6,692 nt of DNA from Alloclostridium intestinigallinarum (GTDB lineage Bacteria; Bacillota; Clostridia; Christensenellales; UBA3700), in the NCBI GenBank assembly GCA_904393845.1, contig CAJFNB010000069.1:1-6692 (forward strand). The letters are read 5' to 3'. The position numbers and the translations under genes were made by a program. The notes under the pieces were generated by a model. It worked only from the letters and a program-made list of their open reading frames with translations. It did not search any database and was not told where the DNA came from. Shown one piece after another: positions 1 to 5,174 of the stretch. How positions within the stretch are numbered: the stretch's first letter is position 1; each line of letters opens with the position of its first letter.

Positions 1-6
1 CGCGCA

Positions 7-24
7 GTTGTAGTAAACTACAAC
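7..24. repeat. Short perfect inverted repeat, possible operator
   Basis: GTTGTAGT, AA, ACTACAAC forms an 8-bp perfect dyad about 50 bases past the stop of the lipoprotein gene. No T-run follows on either strand, so it is not a good intrinsic terminator. The TGTAGT/ACTACA half-sites recall the TACA/TGTA elements bound by BlaI/MecI-type repressors, but here the half-sites face the opposite way around the centre, so that assignment is only a guess. The gene it might serve would lie left of the window. Confidence 0.4.
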
Positions 25-73
25 AAGTCGACAAATTGTGCAAATATGCCGAAAACAGTACGATTAAAGTGTT

Positions 74-394
74 CTACTGGGGTTGGCTACGGGTACGTTC
101 GCCGTCTTTATCTACAGAAGTATAAGCGGCGCTCAATATCTGCCCACCGTCCACAGAAAGCGTGACCGTATTGTTTGCAAGAACGACTTCCGCGTCCGCC
201 ACTTTCGCGTCGGGGTATAATTCGGCATTGCTCTCCGCACAGCAGATGACGTTGCCGTCCTTGTCCTGCAACGTGAGGAATTCCCATTCCATATCTTCAA
301 CGGGCAGGGGCGTTCTGTCGCCGCACGCCGCCATTCCCGCTACCGAACATATCAAAGCGAGCAAAAGCGCTATCGGTATAAAAATCTTTTTCAT
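74..394 (-). CDS. Small predicted lipoprotein, function unknown
   Basis: A 106-residue secreted protein. The N-terminus has two lysines, a hydrophobic core (residues 4-20) and a lipobox-like MAAC with the candidate lipidated cysteine at residue 24. Met at the -3 position is less common than Leu, so lipidation is likely but not certain. The mature part (about 82 residues) contains WEFLTLQDKDGNVICC and a later beta-rich stretch. This resembles small clostridial lipoproteins that start with a Trp-x-Phe strand followed by 'DxDGNV', but I cannot name a family. It ends in a charged RTRSQPQ tail instead of another strand, so the domain may be shortened at its C-terminus. The ATG at 394 has a GGGAG ribosome site (400-404) five bases upstream. 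It has its own promoter and lies downstream of the groEL terminator, so it is probably not part of the chaperone operon. Confidence 0.7.
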   Translation of the reverse strand: MKKIFIPIALLLALICSVAGMAACGDRTPLPVEDMEWEFLTLQDKDGNVICCAESNAELYPDAKVADAEVVLANNTVTLSVDGGQILSAAYTSVDKDGERTRSQPQ

Positions 395-429
395 ATAAAC
401 TCCCGTCTATTATTTTGATTCCTATTTAC

Positions 430-459
430 AGTATAGCAGAAGAAAAAGGGTAAAGTCAA
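430..459 (-). promoter_or_regulatory. Sigma-A promoter of the lipoprotein gene
   Basis: On the minus strand, TTGACT (459-454) and TATACT (435-430) are separated by 18 bp. A TG one base before the -10 gives an extended -10 (TGC-TATACT). The expected transcript start, near 423, gives a leader of about 29 bases carrying the GGGAG ribosome site. This is inferred from consensus only. Confidence 0.7.
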
Positions 460-495
460 TCAATTAAGTTTAAGTTAACATATGTGGCGGCAAGT

Positions 496-528
496 AAAAA
501 GACCCGAAGGAAATCCCTCGGGTCTTTT
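496..528 (-). terminator. Intrinsic terminator of groES-groEL
   Basis: GACCCGA (501-507) pairs perfectly with TCGGGTC (518-524) around a 10-base loop. Flanking A and T runs extend the helix and give a U-tract on both strands (AAAAA at 496-500, TTTT at 525-528). It lies about 20 bases past the groEL stop codon, so it is the operon terminator. Its symmetry means it could also stop transcription in the plus direction. Confidence 0.9.
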
Positions 529-547
529 GTCATAGTCGTGGCGTATC

Positions 548-2179
548 TCAGTACATATCTCCGCCCATGCCTGCGCCTGCGGGTGCGGCAGGTTGAGGTT
601 CGGGAATATCGGTGATAAGCACTTCGGTGGTCAGCAGGGTAGCCGCGACGCTTGCGGCGTTCTGCAGAGCGGAACGGGTGACCTTGGTGGGGTCGAGGAT
701 ACCGCTTTCTATCATGTCGCAGTATTCGTTGGTCAGAGCGTTAAAGCCGTAACCGAAACCGCGCCTGGAAGATATTATCTTGCTCACGATTACTCCGCCG
801 TCGATACCGGCATTTGCGGCAATCTGCTTGATAGGGGAATCCAAAGCCTTCAAAACGCACGTAGCGCCCGTTTTTTCGTCGCCGCTGAGCGATTTAACCA
901 GCTTATCCACTTCGGGAATGCAGCCGAGCAGGGCAACGCCGCCGCCGGGGATAACGCCTTCTTCGACTGCCGCACGGGTAGCCGCCAAAGCGTCGTCAAT
1001 GCGCAGTTTCTTTTCCTTCATTTCCACTTCGGTAGCCGCGCCCACGTTGATAATGGCTACGCCGCCGGCGAGTTTTGCAAGACGTTCCTGCAGCTTTTCC
1101 CTGTCGTAGTCGGAAGTGGTTTCCGCAATCTGGGACTTGATGGACGCAACGCGGTTTGCAATGGCGTCGGAAGCGCCCGCGCCGCCCACGATAGTGGTGT
1201 TGTCCTTATCCACTTTAATCTGTTTTGCTCTGCCGAGCTGGGCGAGGGTAACGTCTTTGAGTTCGTAACCGAGTTCGCTGGAAATGACTTCGCCGCCGGT
1301 GAGGATAGCTATATCTTCGAGCATAGCCTTTCTTCTGTCACCGAAACCGGGAGCCTTGACCGCAACGCAGTTCAGAATGCCCTTGAGTTTGTTGAGCACG
1401 ATAGCGGTAAGCGCTTCGCCTTCGATGTCCTCGGCGATTATGAGCAGGCGCAGACCGTTCTGTACCACGGCTTCGAGCAGGGGGAGAATGTCCTTGCTGG
1501 TGGAGATCTTCTTATCGGTAATCAGCACGTAAGCGTCGTCGTAAACGGCTTCCATCTTATCGGTATTGGTCACCATATAGGCGGAAACGTAGCCTCTGTC
1601 GAACTGCATACCCTCGGTGGTGGAAAGCTCCGTCTTCATGGACTTGGATTCGTCAACGGTGATAACGCCGTCCTTGCCGACTTTTTCCATAGCTTCGGAA
1701 ATGAGCGTACCCACTTCTTCATCGCCGGCGGAAATGCTCGCAACCTGGCTGATGGCTGTCTTGGAATCAACGGGTTTGCTCATCTTCTTCAATTCTTCAA
1801 CCACAACGTCGGCAGCCTTAGCAATACCTTTTTTCAAAATCATGGGATTAGCGCCTGCCGCCACGTTCTTCAAACCTTCGGAAATGATCGCCTGTGCCAG
1901 CACGCATGCGGTGGTGGTGCCGTCGCCCGCAACGTCGTTGGTCTTGACGGACGCTTCTTTGATGAGCTGTGCGCCCATATTGGTGAAACCGTCCTCAGGT
2001 TCAACTTCCTTGGCGATGGTAACGCCGTCGTTGGTCACGAGGGGAGTGCCATACTTTCTGTCAAGCACTACGTTTCTGCCCTTGGGACCGAGGGTTATTT
2101 TAACTGCGTCGGCTACGCAATCAACGCCTGCTTTCAGACTCTTGCGCGCTTCTTCTCCGTACAAAAATTTCTTAGCCAT
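548..2179 (-). CDS. groEL: Chaperonin GroEL (Hsp60, 60 kDa subunit)
   Basis: A 543-residue, full-length group I chaperonin. It forms the cytoplasmic double ring that encloses unfolded proteins under a GroES lid in an ATP-driven cycle. Visible landmarks are the ATP-binding GPKGR (31-35), the NDGVTIAKE segment (Asp51), GDGTTTA (Asp86), the RIDDALAATRAAVEEG equatorial segment and PGGGVALL. The tail is AGMGGDMY, a Gly/Met-rich end that is shorter in repeats than the E. coli GGM tail. I chose the ATG at 2179 (MAKKFLYG). A TAAGGAGG element overlaps the groES stop codon and sits seven bases upstream of it. An in-frame TTG at 2188 would add three residues, but it lies directly beside that ribosome site and is not credible. 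Only 14 bases separate the groES stop from this start, so the two genes are co-transcribed. No truncation or frameshift is visible. Confidence 0.98.
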   Translation of the reverse strand: MAKKFLYGEEARKSLKAGVDCVADAVKITLGPKGRNVVLDRKYGTPLVTNDGVTIAKEVEPEDGFTNMGAQLIKEASVKTNDVAGDGTTTACVLAQAIISEGLKNVAAGANPMILKKGIAKAADVVVEELKKMSKPVDSKTAISQVASISAGDEEVGTLISEAMEKVGKDGVITVDESKSMKTELSTTEGMQFDRGYVSAYMVTNTDKMEAVYDDAYVLITDKKISTSKDILPLLEAVVQNGLRLLIIAEDIEGEALTAIVLNKLKGILNCVAVKAPGFGDRRKAMLEDIAILTGGEVISSELGYELKDVTLAQLGRAKQIKVDKDNTTIVGGAGASDAIANRVASIKSQIAETTSDYDREKLQERLAKLAGGVAIINVGAATEVEMKEKKLRIDDALAATRAAVEEGVIPGGGVALLGCIPEVDKLVKSLSGDEKTGATCVLKALDSPIKQIAANAGIDGGVIVSKIISSRRGFGYGFNALTNEYCDMIESGILDPTKVTRSALQNAASVAATLLTTEVLITDIPEPQPAAPAGAGMGGDMY

Positions 2180-2193
2180 AAAAATCAACCTCC

Positions 2194-2481
2194 TTAGTCA
2201 ACGATAACCGCGAGCACGTCGCTCTGCTTGAGAATGGTAACTTCTTTGCCGTCAAGTTTGAAATCGCTGCCCGCATATTTATTATATAAGATAACGTCGC
2301 CCACTTTAACCTGCATGGTGACTTCTTTGCCGTCCACCGTGCCGCCGGGACCTACTGCAAGAACTTTTGCGCTTTGCGGCTTTTCCTTAGCGGAATCGGG
2401 AAGGAACAGCCCGCCCGCCGTCTTTTCTTCCGATTCGACGGCTTCGACAACTATCTTGTCAAACAAGGGTTTAATAGTCAT
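2194..2481 (-). CDS. groES: Co-chaperonin GroES (Hsp10)
   Basis: A 95-residue, full-length GroES. Seven copies form the lid that closes the GroEL ring and displaces substrate into the cage. The protein opens with IKPLFDKIVVE, followed by the mobile loop (about 18-35). Within the loop, GGLFLPD (23-29) carries the hydrophobic tripeptide (LFL here, IVL in E. coli) that docks on the GroEL apical domain. VGDVILYNKYAG and the closing DVLAVIVD strand are typical. I chose the ATG at 2481 because GGAGG (2490-2494) precedes it at normal spacing. A TTG at 2496 in the same frame overlaps the ribosome site and is rejected. It is the first gene of the operon, about 58 bases downstream of the predicted transcript start. 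Confidence 0.98.
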   Translation of the reverse strand: MTIKPLFDKIVVEAVESEEKTAGGLFLPDSAKEKPQSAKVLAVGPGGTVDGKEVTMQVKVGDVILYNKYAGSDFKLDGKEVTILKQSDVLAVIVD

Positions 2482-2515
2482 ATTAAATGCCTCCAATAAG
2501 TATTTTCTCTATAAA

Positions 2516-2542
2516 TTAGCAGTCAACCTTCCTGACTGCTAA
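2516..2542 (-). promoter_or_regulatory. CIRCE operator (HrcA site), symmetric variant
   Basis: TTAGCAGTC, nine bases, then GACTGCTAA: a perfect 9-9-9 inverted repeat. The classical CIRCE is TTAGCACTC-N9-GAGTGCTAA, so each arm differs by one base and the two changes are complementary, keeping the dyad intact. It lies just downstream of the -10 box, over the predicted transcript start, and within the groES leader. This is the standard location for HrcA heat-shock repression. hrcA itself is not in the window. Confidence 0.93.
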
Positions 2543-2545
2543 TTC

Positions 2546-2574
2546 ATTATAGCACGCTTATATGGCAATGTAAA
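2546..2574 (-). promoter_or_regulatory. Sigma-A promoter of groES-groEL
   Basis: On the minus strand, TTTACA (2574-2569) and a consensus TATAAT (2551-2546) are separated by 17 bp. Initiation near 2539 would place the CIRCE dyad across the start point, so bound HrcA would block initiation or escape. Confidence 0.88.
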
Positions 2575-2725
2575 CAGGTTTATGTAAAAATTTTATAATT
2601 TTTTGCCAAAAATTCTCAGCGGAATACAAAATCAAGCTAGTGCAAGGAAAATTTCGGCTAGCGCGGCGGAAAATTGTGCAAACAAGGCGCAAAATTTTGC
2701 TAAGAGAGGGTGAAAATATGCAATA
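2575..2725. other. AT-rich intergenic stretch, no gene seen
   Basis: No open frame with a ribosome site was found on either strand. The stretch contains several related A/T blocks (ggaaaatttc, ggaaaattg, gcaaaattttgc). The last is a perfect 12-bp palindrome at 2689-2700. The 12-mer AAATTGTGCAAA at 2671-2682 also occurs at 33-44. These may be degenerate dispersed repeats or simply shared AT-rich composition. Confidence 0.35.
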
Positions 2726-2756
2726 CGCCGCGGAAGAAGAACGTTCTTCCGCGGCG
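2726..2756 (-). terminator. Strong GC-rich hairpin after the M20 peptidase gene
   Basis: CGCCGCGGAAGAA (2726-2738) pairs perfectly with TTCTTCCGCGGCG (2744-2756) around a five-base loop, giving a 13-bp stem about 30 bases past the peptidase stop codon. In the minus direction it is followed by TATTGCATATTTTC, only a broken U-tract. In the plus direction no T-run follows. It probably ends or stabilises the peptidase transcript, but it is not a textbook terminator. Confidence 0.6.
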
Positions 2757-2785
2757 GAAAGCGCGCCTTTACTGCATTGGGACGG

Positions 2786-4267
2786 CTAAAACGCCGTTCT
2801 TTCGGCAATGAACGAGGTAAAGAAGTCCACGGCGGTTCTGATTGAAGATACCGGCAGACGCTCGTTGGTGCCGTGTGTGGTCAGAAGCAGGGAAACGTCC
2901 GTTTCAAAGGGCGAAACGCGGTAAATTTCGTCGCATATTCCGCAGTAATAGCGCGAATCCGTTGCACCCATGACTATATACGGTGCGACGGTGCGGTCGC
3001 GCGAGCCGCTTCCGAGCAGTTTAGCCGCAAGTTTGTAAGTATCGGTATCGGTTGAAGAAACGGGCGGAGCTTCGTTGGCTTTCAGAACGCGTACTTTCAC
3101 GCGCTTGTCCTTTATTATCCTTTCCAGCCTTGCAACCGCGCTTTCGACGCTGAGTCCCGGCATTAAACGCATATTGAGAACCGCGGTTGCGCGCTGGGGC
3201 AGCACATTCGGGGCGGTGGATGCGGAACACATAGTCACAGCGGTGCACGTTCTCACCACGGAAGCCGCCGCGGGTATTTTCCCCATAATGAAAGTTACGA
3301 GCGGGCGGAACAGCCGCATATTGCAGGTGACAAGGCGAAGAGGAAAACTTTTGACATCTTTGCCGACGATATTCAGCATATCAAAGATGCAGGAGGGCAT
3401 TTTCGCCTTATAAGGATGTTTTTCTATGGCGCATATCGCTTTTGCAAGTACGCCGAGCGCCGTATGCGCGGGCGGCGCGGACGAGTGTCCGCCCTTGGCT
3501 TCGACAGAAAGTTCCACGTCCAGGTATCCTTTTTCGGCAACGCCTATGCCCACCAGGGTTTTATCTATTATTCCTTTGATATTCAAGGGTATGACGCCGC
3601 CGCCCTCATCGACGACGCACTTCAGCCGGACGCCCGAATCTTTCAGGTATTGGGCGATCATTTTTGCGGAGGAGTGTTCGCTTGCGACAATTTCTTCGTT
3701 ACAGCCAAGCAGAATATAAAGCCCGCGTTTCGGCGTAAATCCTTTTGCAAGCAGCCCCTCCGTCGCTTCCATAACGGCTATAAGGTGGTTTTTCATATCG
3801 AGAGCGCCGCGTCCCCATATGAATTCTCCGTCGTTATGTCCCGAAAAGGCGGGGTGCTTCCAGTCCGCTTCCGTGCCCGGCGTGACGGGGACAACGTCCT
3901 GGTGTGCGAGCATGGCTACCGGTTCCAGCGAGGGATCGCTTCCCGGCAAAAAGAAAGTGAGCGCGTGTCCGCCGATAACTTTCTTTTGCATTTTCGCGTG
4001 GATATTCGGGTATGTTTCTTCCAAAAATTGCGCGAATTTTTCAAATTGCGACCAGTCCACGTCGTTTTCGTTTACCTGTGAAACTGTACGGAAGGTTATT
4101 GCGGCGGATATATGCTTCTGAATTTCCTCCGAATCGCCGTCCGGTTTGACAAAAGGTTTTTCGCCGCGCTTATTCCTGCAGAATATCGCGCGCAGAATTA
4201 TTACCAGTAAAAATATTAAGATTGCGCCGCAGCATACGCTTACGGCTATGATTTCCGGCTGTGACAT
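2786..4267 (-). CDS. Membrane-anchored M20 metallopeptidase, carboxypeptidase S/PM20D1-like
   Basis: A 493-residue di-zinc amidohydrolase of the M20 family. One N-terminal membrane segment (about 6-29) is followed by RNKRGEK, which suggests a membrane anchor with uncertain topology. Expected metal ligands and catalytic residues are all present: AHQDVVPV (His122, Asp124), WGRGALDMKN (Asp157), NEE (Glu191/192), VVDEGG (Asp220) and THGTNER (His465). The dimerisation domain shows KGGHSSAPPAHTALGVLA, TAPNVLP and LNMRLMPG, and GATDSRYY precedes the last ligand. This order matches yeast carboxypeptidase S and animal PM20D1, which hydrolyse peptides or N-acyl amino acids; the substrate here is unknown. 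Asn190 replaces the Asp usual before the Glu pair. I chose the ATG at 4267: GGAGGA (4274-4279) precedes it, and a strong promoter lies just upstream. The longer frame from 4378 would start upstream of that promoter. Confidence 0.9.
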   Translation of the reverse strand: MSQPEIIAVSVCCGAILIFLLVIILRAIFCRNKRGEKPFVKPDGDSEEIQKHISAAITFRTVSQVNENDVDWSQFEKFAQFLEETYPNIHAKMQKKVIGGHALTFFLPGSDPSLEPVAMLAHQDVVPVTPGTEADWKHPAFSGHNDGEFIWGRGALDMKNHLIAVMEATEGLLAKGFTPKRGLYILLGCNEEIVASEHSSAKMIAQYLKDSGVRLKCVVDEGGGVIPLNIKGIIDKTLVGIGVAEKGYLDVELSVEAKGGHSSAPPAHTALGVLAKAICAIEKHPYKAKMPSCIFDMLNIVGKDVKSFPLRLVTCNMRLFRPLVTFIMGKIPAAASVVRTCTAVTMCSASTAPNVLPQRATAVLNMRLMPGLSVESAVARLERIIKDKRVKVRVLKANEAPPVSSTDTDTYKLAAKLLGSGSRDRTVAPYIVMGATDSRYYCGICDEIYRVSPFETDVSLLLTTHGTNERLPVSSIRTAVDFFTSFIAERTAF

Positions 4268-4285
4268 AATACATCCTCCGTATAT

Positions 4286-4315
4286 ATTATAAACGCGTGC
4301 GCGCGCGTAAGTCAA
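4286..4315 (-). promoter_or_regulatory. Sigma-A promoter of the M20 peptidase gene
   Basis: On the minus strand, TTGACT (4315-4310), an 18-bp spacer and a perfect TATAAT (4291-4286). The expected start near 4279 falls on the ribosome site, giving a leader of only about 12 bases. The spacer is almost entirely alternating CG/CA steps. This placement rules out translation from the upstream ATG at 4378. Confidence 0.8.
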
Positions 4316-4403
4316 TAAGGTAATAAATAATACGGATATACGGACGGAAAATAAAAGCGTTTTCGTAAAATCTGCCAAAAATTAGTATAACTGCCGCAAT
4401 ATC

Positions 4404-4432
4404 TTGTCCGATTGAATAAAATGTGCTATAAT
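4404..4432 (+). promoter_or_regulatory. Sigma-A promoter of the deaminase gene
   Basis: TTGTCC (4404-4409), a 17-bp spacer and a perfect TATAAT (4427-4432). TG one base before the -10 gives an extended -10 element. Initiation near 4439 would place the transcript start within the ribosome site and leave a leader of about 10 bases. Confidence 0.85.
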
Positions 4433-4448
4433 TTCCGGGAGGTGGATT

Positions 4449-4904
4449 ATGAATAAATGGGATGAAAGATTTATGCGCATGGCGGAAGAGGTGGCAACGT
4501 GGTCAAGCTGTTTCAAAGCGGACAGACACGTGGGCGCCGTAATCACCAAGGACAAGCGCATTTTGACTACCGGTTACAACGGCGCGAGCAGCGGCATTTT
4601 GAGTTGCGTGGAAAAGGGCGAATGTATCAGGGTAAAGCTGGGCATTCCTTCGGGTACCCGCCACGAGATATGTTATGCGGTCCACGCGGAGCAAAACGCG
4701 ATAATCCAGGCGGCAAAGCTGGGCGTTTCCGTTGACGGGGCAACGCTTTACTGCACACACCAGCCTTGCACCATATGTGCAAAGATGATTATAAATTCGG
4801 GAATCAAAAGGGTAGTGTTCAAATATGGCTATCCCGACGACTTCAGTCTGGAATTGTTCAGGGAAGCGGGCGTCAAAGTGGAAAAGTGCGACGACCTGCA
4901 ATAA
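4449..4904 (+). CDS. Deoxycytidylate (dCMP) deaminase
   Basis: A 151-residue zinc-dependent cytidine/deoxycytidylate deaminase. It likely converts dCMP to dUMP in the cytoplasm, feeding thymidylate synthase. The catalytic zinc motif is complete: HAEQN (His79, catalytic Glu81) and QPCTICAK (Cys107, Cys110). VGAVITKD, TGYNGASSG and the IPSGTRHEICYAVHAEQNAI segment match the dCMP deaminase branch (ComEB-like) rather than tRNA or free-cytosine deaminases. The extra Cys53/Cys59/Cys75 region may hold a second zinc, as in phage T4 dCMP deaminase, but that is inference. The start is well supported by GGGAGGTGG (4437-4445) and the promoter just upstream. It is divergent to the M20 peptidase gene and ends at its own terminator, so it is a single-gene unit. 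Length is normal and no defect is seen. Confidence 0.93.
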   Translation: MNKWDERFMRMAEEVATWSSCFKADRHVGAVITKDKRILTTGYNGASSGILSCVEKGECIRVKLGIPSGTRHEICYAVHAEQNAIIQAAKLGVSVDGATLYCTHQPCTICAKMIINSGIKRVVFKYGYPDDFSLELFREAGVKVEKCDDLQ

Positions 4905-4930
4905 AGCGCGCGCCGCGCATATGAAGGCAA

Positions 4931-4968
4931 AACCGCCGCTCCGCTTATTTGACGGGGCGGTATTTTTT
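4931..4968 (+). terminator. Intrinsic terminator of the deaminase gene
   Basis: ACCGCC (4932-4937) pairs with GGCGGT (4956-4961), with CCG/CGG continuing the stem across a three-base bulge. The loop is CTTATTTGA, followed by ATTTTTT. It lies 27 bases past the stop codon. Confidence 0.85.
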
Positions 4969-4992
4969 ACGGAACGGGCAGGGAATAATTGC

Positions 4993-5034
4993 TTGCCGGA
5001 AAGGCGGAGGTTGCATAAAATACCATGCCGGCAA
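4993..5034. repeat. Short inverted repeat in the intergenic region
   Basis: TTGCCGG (4993-4999) is mirrored by CCGGCAA (5028-5034) across 28 bases. TGCCGGCA at 5026-5033 is itself palindromic. There is no T-run and no adjacent gene start, so its role is unknown and it may be chance. Confidence 0.25.
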
Positions 5035-5083
5035 ATACAACCACGGAAGAACATTAAGTTATATTATTAGAAGAAAAAATGCC

Positions 5084-5120
5084 ATATTATTATAAAATAG
5101 CGCAAATTTTATAATAATAT
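5084..5120. promoter_or_regulatory. Perfect 15-bp AT-only inverted repeat upstream of the SPOR-like gene
   Basis: ATATTATTATAAAAT (5084-5098), a seven-base AGCGCAA centre and ATTTTATAATAATAT (5106-5120) form a perfect dyad. The right arm contains TATAAT (5110-5115) on the plus strand, and the left arm holds the mirror-image hexamer on the minus strand. A plausible plus-strand -10 therefore lies inside the dyad, with only a weak TTATTA at -35 spacing. A repressor or regulator site overlapping the promoter is the simplest reading. Confidence 0.55.
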
Positions 5121-5123
5121 AGC

Positions 5124-5152
5124 CACAAAATGAGTAAAAAGCAAATTTTGTG
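5124..5152 (+). promoter_or_regulatory. Second inverted repeat, just before the SPOR-like gene start
   Basis: CACAAAAT (5124-5131) pairs with ATTTTGTG (5145-5152) across 13 bases. It ends 22 bases before the ATG at 5175 and would form a weak hairpin in the leader. It sits three bases after the larger dyad, so the two may be parts of one control region. Confidence 0.45.
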
Positions 5153-5174
5153 AAAAACGTTCATATTTTACGGT

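Noticed and set aside
2180..2188. TTG start for GroEL adding three residues
   Set aside because: The codon lies directly at the ribosome site. MAKKFLYG is the universal GroEL-type start.
593..2197. Long plus-strand open frame of 534 codons opposite groEL
   Set aside because: It is the antisense shadow of groEL. The codon bias of groEL leaves the opposite strand open; there is no ribosome site and the translation is unlike any protein.
4268..4378. N-terminal extension of the M20 peptidase from an ATG at 4378
   Set aside because: It would begin upstream of the strong promoter at 4286-4315, so it would not be in the transcript. The ATG at 4267 has a good ribosome site and gives a normal membrane anchor.
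4503..5054. Minus-strand frame of 183 codons opposite the deaminase
   Set aside because: Antisense shadow of the deaminase gene, running through its terminator, with no ribosome site and no protein-like features.
5162..5170. CATATTTTA matching a sigma-K -10 (CATANNNTA) before the SPOR-like gene
   Set aside because: No AC-type -35 element at the right distance, and the start point would fall at or past the ATG. A leaderless transcript remains possible but unsupported.
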